This document shows positions 9,093 to 17,231 of a stretch of 64,000 nt of DNA, piece after piece (positions within the stretch are counted from its first letter, which is position 1; each line of letters begins with the position of its first letter). The stretch is from Lachnospiraceae bacterium (lineage in GTDB: Bacteria > Bacillota > Clostridia > Oscillospirales > Ruminococcaceae). Both the position numbers and the translations under genes were made by a program. Below the pieces are notes generated by a model. The model was not told where the DNA came from. It worked only from the letters and a program-made list of their open reading frames with translations, and did no database searches. The stretch lies in assembly GCA_023664705.1 (NCBI GenBank), contig JAMPFE010000007.1, forward strand, positions 69,377 to 133,376, given 5' to 3'.

Positions 9093-9417
9093 GGAGAGAT
9101 TTTGGCGTTCCCGCGCTGAGGACGCTTTCGTTCTCGTTTATCTTTGTGGGCGGCTCCGTCGTGATGACTTCGGCGTTTCAGGCGCTCGGGAACGGCGTGT
9201 GGAGCCTGCTGGTGTTCGTGGTGAGGCTGCTCGTGCCCGCGCTTCCGCTGGCGGCGCTGTTGGGAATGCTCGGCGGAACGGGCGCGCTTTGGTTCGCGCT
9301 GCCGATAAGCGATCTGTGCGGATTGGCTCTTTCCGTAATACTTATGAGGAAAATGTATAAAAATACTGTCAAGCCGATGATAACAGCGGCTGAAAATACC
9401 GTATAAGGAGAGATTTT
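8790..9417 (+). repeat. 314-bp tandem duplication of the MATE 3' end and thioredoxin leader
   Basis: Copies 8790-9103 and 9104-9417 are contiguous. Each ends with the MATE stop and the AAGGAGAGATTTT Shine-Dalgarno. Copy 1 is the functional MATE terminus. Copy 2 (a 3' gene fragment without a start) leads directly into the thioredoxin ATG at 9418. The copies differ at roughly a dozen positions, mostly third codon positions. Confidence 0.92.
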
Positions 9418-9723
9418 ATGGAAGTGTTGACGATAACTAAGGAGAACTTCAAGACGGAGGTGACGGACAGCAAAAAGCCCGTGCTGCTCGATTTCTGGGC
9501 GACGTGGTGTCCGCCGTGCAGAATGCAGTCCCCGATAGTGGACGAGATAGCGCGGGAGCGCTCCGATATCGCGGTCGGCAAGGTGAACGTCGACGAGCAG
9601 CCCGAGCTTGCGGCGGCGTTCGAGGTGGAAAATATTCCCACGCTTGTGATAATGCGGAACGGCAGCGAAAAAACGCGGCTTGTCGGACTGCACGACAAGG
9701 AACGGATACTGTCGAATTTTTAA
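9418..9723 (+). CDS. trxA: Thioredoxin with CPPC active site
   Basis: 101 aa, the usual thioredoxin length. The active site at residues 30-34 is W-CPPC rather than the standard W-CGPC, and the cis-proline block ENIPTLVI is present. It reduces protein disulfides in the cytoplasm. The CPPC form is known in some thioredoxin-like proteins and shifts redox behaviour, so the exact partner range may differ. The ATG follows AAGGAGAGATTTT. A strong terminator follows. Confidence 0.9.
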   Translation: MEVLTITKENFKTEVTDSKKPVLLDFWATWCPPCRMQSPIVDEIARERSDIAVGKVNVDEQPELAAAFEVENIPTLVIMRNGSEKTRLVGLHDKERILSNF

Positions 9724-9727
9724 TCGA

Positions 9728-9754
9728 TGCGCGGCGCAAGCCGCGCATTTTTTT
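9728..9754 (+). terminator. Intrinsic terminator after thioredoxin
   Basis: Stem TGCGCGG/CCGCGCA followed by seven Ts. Confidence 0.9.
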
Positions 9755-9782
9755 CAAATCGCGCCGCTCCGCGGCGCACCTT

Positions 9783-9826
9783 AACTTTCAACTGTCAACT
9801 TTCAACTGTCAACTGTCAACTGTCAA
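9783..9826. repeat. 7-bp tandem repeat (AACTGTC/AACTTTC), about six units
   Basis: Six consecutive heptamers lie directly downstream of the SIR2-like gene's stop codon. No coding role is apparent. Confidence 0.85.
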
Positions 9827-10726
9827 CTATGATAGCATACTCTCGATGTCGCCGATAGCCTGCTCGTAGACCTCAGCCCAGTTTCCGTCCTCAACGGTTT
9901 TCTGTATGATCTCGACGTTCATAAGGCGCAGCAGGTCGAGCTTCGCGGGGTTTTTGTGATTTGGGGGATTAAGCTCGAAGAACACGGTTTTCCCGACCTC
10001 GGAGGTCTCGCGCTTTTTGCGGTCGAGCAGCCACCACATATCGTTCTCGGCGAAGCCGAAGCCGTAGCCGAGGACGTACACTTCCCCGAAGATGAACGCC
10101 TCCGTCCAGCTCTTTATCTCGGGGGGCTCGCCGCTGCCGCGCGCTATCGAATAATACACGCCGCGCTTTTTGTTGAACGAGAGCATTTTTCCGAGCAGCA
10201 GCCCGTAGTAATAATGCCCGAGTATCATCGAATCGGGCTTGCGCGCCTCGCCGTGGATATGCCATATCTTCCGCTCTTTTCCGAGATACTCGACGCTGTT
10301 GTAGGTATGCAGCATAAGGCTTGCCTCGCAGCGGCTTGCCGCGTCGGTGTGGCGCTGCGCCTTTTTGAGGGCGCTTTCGCAGATCTTATCCTCGCCGAGA
10401 GCCGCCGTCTCGAGTTCGTAGCTGTAATTCGCCGTAAGAATGCAGTCGAAATCGAGCGCGAGCAGCCGCCTTAAAAGCTCGAGCTGCTTGGGGGGCTTTT
10501 TCGTGCCGAGAGCCCCGAGGCTGTCCTTTTTCCTGCCGAGAGCCTCGTCCACTCTGTCGCGCGTGACGAGTATCGCTTTGAGCGTTTCGGGGCAGAGATA
10601 TTCGTCCGCGTTTTCGACGCCGTATTCCTCCGCCATGGAGTTTAAGAGCTTGTCCCAAGAATCGCTGTGGAAGGCTCTGTTTATGCCGTTTCCGAGCAGC
10701 AGCACACGCGGTTTTCCGTTTTTCAT
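9827..10726 (-). CDS. SIR2-like domain protein (possible NADase, defence-type)
   Basis: 299 aa. It has SIR2-family signatures: LLLGNGINRAF (residues 9-19, nucleotide loop), LTANYSYELE with Asn100, WHIHGE with His156/His158, ILGHYYYG, and LGYGFGFAENDMWWL near 219-233. These match the SIR2-like (SIR2_2) proteins, many of which are NAD+ depleting effectors in phage defence rather than deacetylases. No TIR, Argonaute or sensor gene lies beside it, so a defence role is inferred from the family only. It may be co-transcribed with the ComEA-like gene upstream (17-bp gap). Confidence 0.75.
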   Translation of the reverse strand: MKNGKPRVLLLGNGINRAFHSDSWDKLLNSMAEEYGVENADEYLCPETLKAILVTRDRVDEALGRKKDSLGALGTKKPPKQLELLRRLLALDFDCILTANYSYELETAALGEDKICESALKKAQRHTDAASRCEASLMLHTYNSVEYLGKERKIWHIHGEARKPDSMILGHYYYGLLLGKMLSFNKKRGVYYSIARGSGEPPEIKSWTEAFIFGEVYVLGYGFGFAENDMWWLLDRKKRETSEVGKTVFFELNPPNHKNPAKLDLLRLMNVEIIQKTVEDGNWAEVYEQAIGDIESMLS

Positions 10727-10743
10727 TTTTCGCTCTCCTTCGG

Positions 10744-11595
10744 TCAGATGGTTATAAAATCGCGGATCCTTTCAAATACGCTGTCGCCTATGCCGCTTAC
10801 CTCGCGTATCTCGTAGATGCTCGTGAAGCCGCCGAACGTCTCGCGGAACTCGATTATCGCGAGCGCCGTTTCGGGACCGACGCCGTTGAGCAGCTCCAGC
10901 TCCTCCGCGGAGGCGGTGTTTATGTTGACGACGGCGGGCTCGGTAATATCGGGCACGGAAACGGGCGGCTCGGAGCTCGATGAGCTTGATATGCTCGGCT
11001 CGCTTGACGACGAGCTTGCCGAAGAGGACGAAGCTATCGGCGAGGGGTCCTGCACGACGACAACGATTTGCGGAGGATCGTCCCGCTCCTCGGCGGTCGT
11101 TTCTTCGGGGGAGCTCGACGAGGACTGCTCGGGCTCTTCGGGCGGTTCGGGAAGCTCGGGCGGCTCGGGAAGGCTCTCCTCCGAGCTTTCCTCGGGGACG
11201 GACTGCGTAATGACGGGCTCTTCGGGTGGTTCTTCGGGTGGTTCTTCGGGTGGTTCTTCGGGCGGTGTTTCGGGCAATTCCTCGGGTAATTCTTCGGGAG
11301 GCTCGGAGAAAGTCTCGGGCGGGGAGGAGGGCTGTTCAACGGGCTCCGAAAACGACGCTGCCGAGACGGTTGTTGAGGATGACGACGAAGATGTTGACGA
11401 TGACGAAGAGGAAGATGAAACGGTCGTTGACGAAACGGCGGGCGAGCTTTGCGCGGAGGAGCTTGACGGCGCGGCGAGAACGGGAACGTCGTTTTCCTTT
11501 TTCGTGGAGACGTTTTCGGCGGCAATGACCGCTATCGCGCCGCCTGCCAAGGCAACGCACGAGATTTTCGCGGCGGCGACAAGCTTTTTGTTCAT
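10744..11595 (-). CDS. ComEA-like helix-hairpin-helix protein with a long acidic Ser/Pro/Glu linker
   Basis: 283 aa. An N-terminal membrane segment (residues 8-24) is followed by about 190 residues of low complexity: a Ser/Val-rich part, a run of EEPPEEPP units and another poly-Ser part. The C-terminal 63 residues are a ComEA-type DNA-binding HhH domain (VNINTASAEELELLNGVGP; GGFTSIYEIREVSGIG). ComEA binds incoming DNA at the membrane during transformation. The linker is much longer than in classical ComEA and probably lets the domain cross a thick cell wall. DprA, also a transformation protein, is encoded at 35.7 kb. No comEC is in the window. Confidence 0.85.
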   Translation of the reverse strand: MNKKLVAAAKISCVALAGGAIAVIAAENVSTKKENDVPVLAAPSSSSAQSSPAVSSTTVSSSSSSSSTSSSSSSTTVSAASFSEPVEQPSSPPETFSEPPEELPEELPETPPEEPPEEPPEEPPEEPVITQSVPEESSEESLPEPPELPEPPEEPEQSSSSSPEETTAEERDDPPQIVVVVQDPSPIASSSSASSSSSEPSISSSSSSEPPVSVPDITEPAVVNINTASAEELELLNGVGPETALAIIEFRETFGGFTSIYEIREVSGIGDSVFERIRDFITI

Positions 11596-11719
11596 GACCG
11601 AACCTCCGTATCGATGATTTATATTTAAATTTTACCATATCGCGCGCGGATTGTCAAGTAATGTGTACTATTATGCAAAATGCTTAAAAAAAGCGCTTTG
11701 TTTTCGGTTAATGATTATA

Positions 11720-11748
11720 TTGATTTTTGTTTATATTTAATGTATAAT
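11720..11748 (+). promoter_or_regulatory. Promoter of the LacI-family regulator
   Basis: TTGATT, 17-bp spacer, TATAAT, 38 bp before the ATG. An AAGCGCTT palindrome lies just upstream and could be an operator. Confidence 0.65.
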
Positions 11749-11786
11749 TAAAGTGTATAAATATTTTTCGAGGGAGGGAACGGATA

Positions 11787-12788
11787 ATGCCGAGAAAACA
11801 GGTTACTATCGCCGACATCGCAAAGGCGTGCGGCACGAGCACTGTGACCGTATCCAAAGCGCTCTGCGGACGGAGCGGGGTGAGCGAGGAGGTCCGCGCG
11901 AAGATCCGCGAGACCGCGGACAAAATGGGTTACGTCTCCACAAAATCCGTTTCCAACAAGTTTGACGGGGTGATAGGCGTTCTTATCCCGAATAAGTTTA
12001 TAAACCCCAACGGCTCGTTTTACTGGGCGCTGTACAACGATATTCTCAAGCTGCTTAAAAGCTTGGGCATTTCCTGCATACAGGAGAATATCGGCGACGA
12101 GGAGGAGAGCGCGCTTGCCGTGCCGAATTTGTTCTCGAACAACCGCGTTACGGGCGTTATTTCGCTCGGGCAGCTCAGTGCGCCGTATCTGCGCATGCTG
12201 GCGAACCACACGAATAATCTGGTGCTGTTGGATTATTACGCGGCGGATGCGGAGCTTGACTGCGTGGTAACGAACGGGTATCATGGCGGCTATCTGCTTG
12301 CGAAGCACCTTATCGCGCTCGGGCATAAGGAGATAGGCTTTATCGGAACGCGCACCGCGACGACGAGCATTTTCGACAGGTTTATGGGCTATTTAAAGGC
12401 GATGCTGGAGCACGGGCTCGAGGTGAACTCCGAGTGGATAATCCCCGACAGACCCGACGGCGGCGCCCATTCGGAGCATCTCGAGTTCCCCGAGAGACTG
12501 CCGACGGCGTTTGTCTGCAACTGCGACGAAACGGCGTTTGTGGCGATACGCGAGCTGAAAGCGCGGGGGCTTTCCGTGCCGCGCGATATTTCCGTCGTCG
12601 GCTACGACAACTATCTGATATCCGAGATCTCCGACCCGCCGATAACCACGATACAGGTCGACTCCGAGGAAATGGCGCGGGAGGCGATAAGCCTGCTGTT
12701 CGACCGCATAGACGACCCCGCGAGACCCAAAAAAGCGCGCATACTTACGGGAAATCTGGTGGTCAAGGAGTCCACGCGGGCGATTTGA
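11787..12788 (+). CDS. LacI-family transcriptional regulator
   Basis: 333 aa, standard length. The helix-turn-helix is at residues 6-27 (VTIADIAKACGTSTVTVSKAL), the hinge follows, and the periplasmic-binding-like sensor domain runs to the end with the conserved ISVVGYDNYLISEISDPPITTI block. Such regulators bind a sugar or sugar phosphate and control nearby or distant carbohydrate genes. No sugar transporter or hydrolase adjoins it, so its target is unclear. The galactomannan operon at 20.4 kb and the glycogen genes are candidates only by proximity. Confidence 0.92.
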   Translation: MPRKQVTIADIAKACGTSTVTVSKALCGRSGVSEEVRAKIRETADKMGYVSTKSVSNKFDGVIGVLIPNKFINPNGSFYWALYNDILKLLKSLGISCIQENIGDEEESALAVPNLFSNNRVTGVISLGQLSAPYLRMLANHTNNLVLLDYYAADAELDCVVTNGYHGGYLLAKHLIALGHKEIGFIGTRTATTSIFDRFMGYLKAMLEHGLEVNSEWIIPDRPDGGAHSEHLEFPERLPTAFVCNCDETAFVAIRELKARGLSVPRDISVVGYDNYLISEISDPPITTIQVDSEEMAREAISLLFDRIDDPARPKKARILTGNLVVKESTRAI

Positions 12789-12800
12789 TTTTATAAAGAA

Positions 12801-12834
12801 AACGGCTTGTTCCATACGGGGCAAGCCGTTTTTT
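12801..12834. terminator. Intrinsic terminator between the convergent lacI-type gene and thiE
   Basis: Stem AACGGCTTGT/GCAAGCCGTT followed by Ts. The A-rich left flank also allows use on the other strand. Confidence 0.85.
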
Positions 12835-12836
12835 GT

Positions 12837-13469
12837 TTACAATTTCTCGGCAGCTCTGCGCATAGTCCTCGCGGCGGCGCAAACGTCGCTTTGCGAGACT
12901 ATTGCCGAAACCACGGCGGCGCCGTTTATCCCGAGACCGTACAGCTGCCCGATATTATCGGAGTTCACGCCGCCGATAACGACGAACGGTATAGACACGG
13001 CGGCGCGTATCTCGCGGATAATTTCGGGGGTCACGGGGCGCGTGTCGGACTTCGTGCCCGTCGGGAACACCGCGCCCACGCCGAGATAATCCGCGCCGTC
13101 AAGCTGCGCCCGCGCTGCCTCCTCGGGGAGCGCCGCCGAAACGCCGATTATCTTGTCCGCGCCGAGAATTTTCCGCGCCGCCGCGCACGGAATATCCCGC
13201 TGCCCGAGGTGCACGCCGTCCGCGTCCGCCGCAAGGCAAATATCAATGCGGTCGTTGATCAGCAGCGGCACGTTTTTCGGCGCGGTTATCCTTTTCACGC
13301 GCAGCGCGAGCTCGTAAAACTCGCGCGAGGAGCAGTCTTTTTCGCGGAGCTGCACGACCGAAGCGCCGCCCTCTATCGCCGACGCGACCGATTCCTCGAC
13401 GGTTTTGCTGCTCATCAGCCGCCTGTCCGTCACAAGATACAGCGTGTAATCAATGCTCTTCTTATCCAT
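12837..13469 (-). CDS. thiE: Thiamine-phosphate synthase
   Basis: 210 aa. It joins HMP-pyrophosphate and hydroxyethylthiazole phosphate to make thiamine phosphate. Family motifs are LYLVTDRR, VQLREKD, INDRIDICLAADADGVHLGQ, GADYLGVGAVFPTGTK and FVVIGGVN. It overlaps the end of thiM by 8 bp. Order on the minus strand is thiW-thiM-thiE, so the operon imports and salvages the thiazole moiety and completes thiamine phosphate. Confidence 0.96.
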   Translation of the reverse strand: MDKKSIDYTLYLVTDRRLMSSKTVEESVASAIEGGASVVQLREKDCSSREFYELALRVKRITAPKNVPLLINDRIDICLAADADGVHLGQRDIPCAAARKILGADKIIGVSAALPEEAARAQLDGADYLGVGAVFPTGTKSDTRPVTPEIIREIRAAVSIPFVVIGGVNSDNIGQLYGLGINGAAVVSAIVSQSDVCAAARTMRRAAEKL

Positions 13470-14271
13470 TTAAAATTTCACCCCGTAATCTCGCGGAAAG
13501 GTCCTCCGCGTCTCTCCCCGCGTTGTCGAAAAGATTTTCCCGAAAGCTTCCCATATAACGGCAGGAGGGGATATAATCCGAAAGCTCGCCGCATATGCCC
13601 GTAAAAGCCGTGCCGAAGATCGCCGCCTTATACGGCTCGCAGACCGCCGAAAACGCCGCGATAAGCGCCGAGGTCATATCCCCCGCGCCCGACACGCGCT
13701 TCAGCGCCGCGCAGCCGTTGAGCAGCCTTACGGCTCTTGTTCCGTCGGTCACGATATCCTCCGCGCCCGTCAGCGCGCATACGCAGCCGTATCTCCGCGC
13801 GAGCTCCCCCGCCGCGTAGAGCCTCACGCTCTCCTCCCGTTCCTCGGCATTGTCAACTCCGCGCGAGCTCGCGTGAACGCCGCTCAAAAAGAGCATCTCG
13901 GAAAGATTTCCGCGTATAACGGCAATTTTCAGCTCGGAGAGGAATTTCCGCGCCGCCGCTCTTCGGATCTCCGAGAGCTGCACCCCCACGGGGTCGAGCA
14001 CCACGGGCACGCCATTTTCGTTGGCGGCTGCGGCCGCTTTCAGCATTGCCGAAAAACGGCTCTCCGAGGGCGTTCCCATATTCAGCACCAGCGCGTCCGC
14101 TGGTATCTCGGCAGCCTCGGCAGGGTCGTCCGCCATTATCGGCGACGCGCCCGCCGCGAGGAGCATATTCGCGACGTCGCCGGCGGTGACGTAGTTGGTT
14201 ATGCAGTGCACCAGCGGGCGCTTTTCCCTCATAGCGGCGAGCGCGCTTGCAAATTCTTCGTTGAGCGGCAT
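13462..14271 (-). CDS. thiM: Hydroxyethylthiazole kinase
   Basis: 269 aa. It phosphorylates 4-methyl-5-(2-hydroxyethyl)thiazole for salvage. Recognisable blocks are PLVHCITNYVTAGDVANMLLAAGASPIMADDP, NMGTPSESR, VLDPVGV, RGNLSEML and VSGAGDMTSALIAAF, the last including the catalytic-type GAGD. It lies 4 bp after thiW and overlaps thiE. This is consistent with an organism that relies on salvaged thiazole. No thiG, thiH or thiS is present in the window. Confidence 0.96.
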   Translation of the reverse strand: MPLNEEFASALAAMREKRPLVHCITNYVTAGDVANMLLAAGASPIMADDPAEAAEIPADALVLNMGTPSESRFSAMLKAAAAANENGVPVVLDPVGVQLSEIRRAAARKFLSELKIAVIRGNLSEMLFLSGVHASSRGVDNAEEREESVRLYAAGELARRYGCVCALTGAEDIVTDGTRAVRLLNGCAALKRVSGAGDMTSALIAAFSAVCEPYKAAIFGTAFTGICGELSDYIPSCRYMGSFRENLFDNAGRDAEDLSARLRGEILNG

Positions 14272-14275
14272 TTAA

Positions 14276-14824
14276 TCACCCCTTGTCTTTCACGGCGTCG
14301 TCCGCTCCGAACAGCCTGTCGACAGCCTTAACGCGCTTCAGCGCGGTAACGAGCACAGCCGCGATGACCGTCCCGACGGAGCAGGACACGAAGAACGGGA
14401 GCACGTATGTAAACAGCGCCGCCTCCTTATTGCCCATAACGAACGCCGCGACGGGGTACGCCAGCAGCCCGCCGAGCACGGAGGTGCCGAAAAGCTCCCC
14501 GACATACGCCGAGGGCAGCCTTATGTACTGCGGCTTGTTTTTGAATATCCAGTGGTACATAACGCCCGACAAAAACGAGCCTATCATCGACCCAGGGAAC
14601 GCCAGCGGCGTGCCGAGAGCCATGAAATTCCGTATCAGCGCCGCGCAGAAGCCCGAGCCCATTGCCCACCAAGGACCCAGATAGACGCCCGCGATGATGT
14701 TCACCATATGCTGCACGGGAGAACATTTGGAAGCGCCTATCGGGAACGTTATCAGCGACCCCGCGACTGCCAGCGCGGTGAGAAACGCCGCCATACAGAG
14801 CTTTCGTACATTTGTGTTTTTCAT
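14276..14824 (-). CDS. thiW: ThiW-type ECF transporter substrate-binding subunit (thiazole)
   Basis: 182 aa with five or six hydrophobic segments. The blocks PIGASKCSPVQHMVN, LGPWWAMGSGF and RNFMALGTPLAFPGSMIG match ThiW S-components, which bind the thiazole precursor and work with a shared ECF energizing module encoded elsewhere. It is the first gene of the thiWME operon and has an unusual structured leader. It starts with ATG after AAAGAGGTATC. Confidence 0.92.
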   Translation of the reverse strand: MKNTNVRKLCMAAFLTALAVAGSLITFPIGASKCSPVQHMVNIIAGVYLGPWWAMGSGFCAALIRNFMALGTPLAFPGSMIGSFLSGVMYHWIFKNKPQYIRLPSAYVGELFGTSVLGGLLAYPVAAFVMGNKEAALFTYVLPFFVSCSVGTVIAAVLVTALKRVKAVDRLFGADDAVKDKG

Positions 14825-14843
14825 AATGATACCTCTTTCCGCG

Positions 14844-14964
14844 CGGTGAAGATGATACTTTCAGCCGCGCAATGCGTTCGCACGGGGTTATCCCCGTCCG
14901 TCGGTCGATGCTCAAAAGCATCCTCTCACCGTAAAACATACGTTCCCTCGCTGAAAATATCACC
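14844..14964 (-). promoter_or_regulatory. Structured thiW leader, candidate riboswitch of unidentified class
   Basis: On the minus strand the arms 14950-14964 and 14851-14865 form a 15-bp helix with two G-U pairs. They enclose 84 nt with two clean hairpins (GATGC/GCATC and ACGGGG-ATAA-CCCCGT) and a GGTGAGAGG segment. A competing helix is possible between ACGGTGA (14926-14932) and TCACCG (14844-14849), just before the Shine-Dalgarno. GTGAGAGG and GGATAA recall the TPP aptamer, but the conserved CTGAGA and CGTAGGG elements are not intact, unlike the textbook aptamer before thiD. Confidence 0.5.
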
Positions 14965-15104
14965 GAACGGCGCTCCCCGTGCGGCGTTGTACCATATCGG
15001 AGAAAATCTCCGCTGTCACCAAAAATTAGTTTTTTCGGCAGCTATGCAGCGACTGTAAAGTTTTTCACTTCTCCTGAAACTTTGCAGTAAATTGCAGTTA
15101 TTTT

Positions 15105-15420
15105 CGTGATAGACTTAGAATCGGCAAAGGAAGAACCTTATGCACTCACATATAGAGGGGCAAACCGCGGGTTAATCCGTCCGTGCCGAGGCGCGGACGG
15201 CGGCTTGAATGCGGCGTATCGGGAGCGGGAGCAGCTTGCACTACCGCCGACGCCAAAGCGCCCGATAACCTTGACGGCAGGGCAAAAAACCGTCTTGGGA
15301 TGTTACATCCGCGGCTGCCGATTCAGCTTAGTACGCCCCGCGCGGCGGGGAACGGGAAAAGCCTTGGGCTTAAAACCCCCCGTGAGCAAATAAGCAGCCT
15401 CTCCCCTTGCAGCTCTTTGA
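15105..15420 (+). ncRNA. Candidate structured RNA in the thiW-thiC gap
   Basis: A GC-rich 300-base island without a convincing ORF. Paired elements on the plus strand include CCGTCCG/CGGACGG, TATCGGG/CCCGATA (enclosing GCGGCGT/ACGCC), GACGG/CCGTC and CCCCGCGCGGCGGGG. It begins with AGAGGGGCAAACCGCGGG and ends near TTGCAGCTCTTTGAC. I do not recognise the family and the strand is uncertain. The rest of the gap (14965-15100 and 15420-15530) shows nothing else clear. Confidence 0.4.
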
Positions 15421-15527
15421 CAATTGAACAAAGAACAACAAATCCGAGAGCGACCACACGCGGCTTTTTGCGGTTTCGCGAAGCGAAATTGAATTGCCTT
15501 TAGGGGAATTCAAAGCAAAAAACGCAA

Positions 15528-15550
15528 GGGTCGTCGGCGAAGCCGACGAT
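15528..15550 (-). terminator. Hairpin after thiC
   Basis: Stem CGTCGGC/GCCGACG lies just past the thiC stop on the minus strand. The following T run is a few bases away, so this is a weak terminator call. Confidence 0.45.
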
Positions 15551-16854
15551 TAGCAAAATTTAACTTCCTTGCCCTCGAGTATCATATTCGTAGTCCGCAC
15601 GGCGCACATTTTGCCGCACATAGAGCAGGTGTGCCTGTCCGCGGGGGGCGTGCTCTCGAAATAAGCGCGAGCCTTTTCGGGGTCGATCGCAACGTCGAAC
15701 ATACGCTCCCAATCCACGGCGTGGCGCGCTTCCGCCATTTCGTTGTCGCGGTCGCGCGCGTGCGGCACTCCCTTTGCGATGTCGGCGGCGTGCGCGGCTA
15801 TCTTGCTCGCGACGATGCCCTCCTTAACGTCGTTGAGGTCGGGCAGCCGCAGATGCTCCGCGGGCGTGACGTAGCACAGGAAATCCGCGCCCGAAGCCGC
15901 CGCGATAGCCCCGCCGATAGCCGAGGTGATGTGGTCGTAGCCGGGCGCGATATCCGTCACCAGCGGACCGAGCACATAGAACGGCGCGTTGTGGCAGATG
16001 CGCTTTTGCAGCTGCATATTCGCGGCGATTTCGTTCATCGCCATATGCCCGGGACCCTCCACCATTACCTGAACGTCCTTAGCCCACGCGCGCTCCGTAA
16101 GCGCCCCGAGCTCGATAAGCTCCGAGATCTGCCCAGCGTCCGTGCTGTCGTCTATGCAGCCCGGGCGCAGCGCGTCGCCGAGCGAAACAGTCACGTCGTA
16201 CTCGCGGAGAATTTCAAGCACCTCGTCGTAGCGCTCATAGAACGGATTTTCGCTGCCCGTCATCATCATCCACGCGAACAGCAGCGAGCCCCCGCGCGAC
16301 ACGATATTCATCTTGCGCGGGTCGCGTCGGAACGCCTCGACGGCGCGGCGGTTTATCCCCGCGTGGATAGTCATAAAATCCACGCCCTCCTCCGCGTGGG
16401 CGCGGACGACCTTAAGAAAGTCCTCGGCGGTTATCTCCAGCAAGTCCTTTTCGAGATAGCCTATCGCGTCGTACATCGGCACGGTGCCTATCATAGCGGG
16501 CGACTTCGCGATAAGCTCGCGGCGGAACGTGTTGGTCTTGCCGTAATTCGACAAGTCCATGATAGCCTCCGCGCCGAATTTTATCGACATATCGACCTTT
16601 TGCATTTCAAGCTCGTAGTCCTTGGCGTCGCCCGAAATGCCGAGATTGACGTTTATCTTGGTGCGCAGACCGCTGCCGATGCCCTCCGCGGAAAGCGCGG
16701 CGTGGTTGACGTTCGCGGGTATGCACACGCAGCCCTCGGCGACTTTCGCGCGGATAGTCTCCGCGTCCGTGTATTCCTTTTCGGCAACGGTTTTCATTTC
16801 GGGAGTGATTATCCCTTTCTTCGCCGCCTCCATTTGCGTTTTGTATTCTCTCAT
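15550..16854 (-). CDS. thiC: Phosphomethylpyrimidine synthase
   Basis: 434 aa, the short form common in Clostridia. This radical-SAM enzyme converts aminoimidazole ribotide to HMP-phosphate. Recognisable blocks are CVCIPANVNH, SALSLGDALRPG-like (VSLGDALRPGCIDDSTDAGQ), VMVEGPGHMAMNEI and LGPLVTDIAPGYDHITSAIGGA. The C-terminal CSMCGKMCA supplies the [4Fe-4S] cysteines. The start follows GGGGGAG and lies 12 bp after a small hypothetical gene. It is probably read with the acetyltransferase genes upstream, since no riboswitch precedes it. Confidence 0.96.
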   Translation of the reverse strand: MREYKTQMEAAKKGIITPEMKTVAEKEYTDAETIRAKVAEGCVCIPANVNHAALSAEGIGSGLRTKINVNLGISGDAKDYELEMQKVDMSIKFGAEAIMDLSNYGKTNTFRRELIAKSPAMIGTVPMYDAIGYLEKDLLEITAEDFLKVVRAHAEEGVDFMTIHAGINRRAVEAFRRDPRKMNIVSRGGSLLFAWMMMTGSENPFYERYDEVLEILREYDVTVSLGDALRPGCIDDSTDAGQISELIELGALTERAWAKDVQVMVEGPGHMAMNEIAANMQLQKRICHNAPFYVLGPLVTDIAPGYDHITSAIGGAIAAASGADFLCYVTPAEHLRLPDLNDVKEGIVASKIAAHAADIAKGVPHARDRDNEMAEARHAVDWERMFDVAIDPEKARAYFESTPPADRHTCSMCGKMCAVRTTNMILEGKEVKFC

Positions 16855-16866
16855 TGCGCTCCCCCG

Positions 16867-17229
16867 TTATTCAATGCAGAGCTTTACGCGCTGTCCGTCG
16901 GATTTGTTATACGCGTGCTTTCCGATAAGCGCCGCGCAAAGCTCCCGCAGGTCCTCGGCGCTGCCCGAAAATTCCAGATAGCAGGTCTGCGAGTTTGCTG
17001 TGTTCAGCTCTTCGTAAAAATCCGAGACATAGCACATAAATTTGTCGAGTATATCCTCGAGCGGATACTGCGAGATTTCCGCGGCGTTCGCGCCCTCGCC
17101 GAACTCGGGCTCCTGAACGAACGACAGCGAGGCGACGTAATCGTCCCCGTTCTTGTAAACGCCCTCCCCGACGGGAGAATATTCCTCGCTGCCGTACTTC
17201 GGCGCGTTAAAGCTTTTGATGTCTTTCAT
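16867..17229 (-). CDS. Hypothetical protein, 120 aa
   Basis: I do not recognise this family. The start at 17229 (MKDIKSFNAPKYG) is chosen because it follows GAAAGGAAATTGACC, which overlaps the end of the acetyltransferase upstream. The protein is acidic and soluble with no membrane segment, and it contains a PLEDILDKFMCYVSDFYEEL helix. Tight coupling to the GNAT gene upstream and thiC downstream suggests co-transcription, but the job is unknown. Confidence 0.7.
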   Translation of the reverse strand: MKDIKSFNAPKYGSEEYSPVGEGVYKNGDDYVASLSFVQEPEFGEGANAAEISQYPLEDILDKFMCYVSDFYEELNTANSQTCYLEFSGSAEDLRELCAALIGKHAYNKSDGQRVKLCIE

Positions 17230-17231
17230 GG

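Noticed and set aside
9146..9406. Separate 86-aa membrane protein between MATE and thioredoxin
   Set aside because: It is the copied 3' end of the MATE gene without its own ribosome-binding site.
10817..11617. 266-codon plus-strand ORF rich in GSSGG repeats
   Set aside because: It is the shadow of the EEPPEEPP codons of the ComEA-like gene on the other strand, which has signal, domain and start evidence.
14825..15000. Calling the thiW leader a TPP riboswitch outright
   Set aside because: The CTGAGA and CGTAGGG core elements are not intact, unlike the aptamer at 20228-20316, so only a candidate leader is reported.
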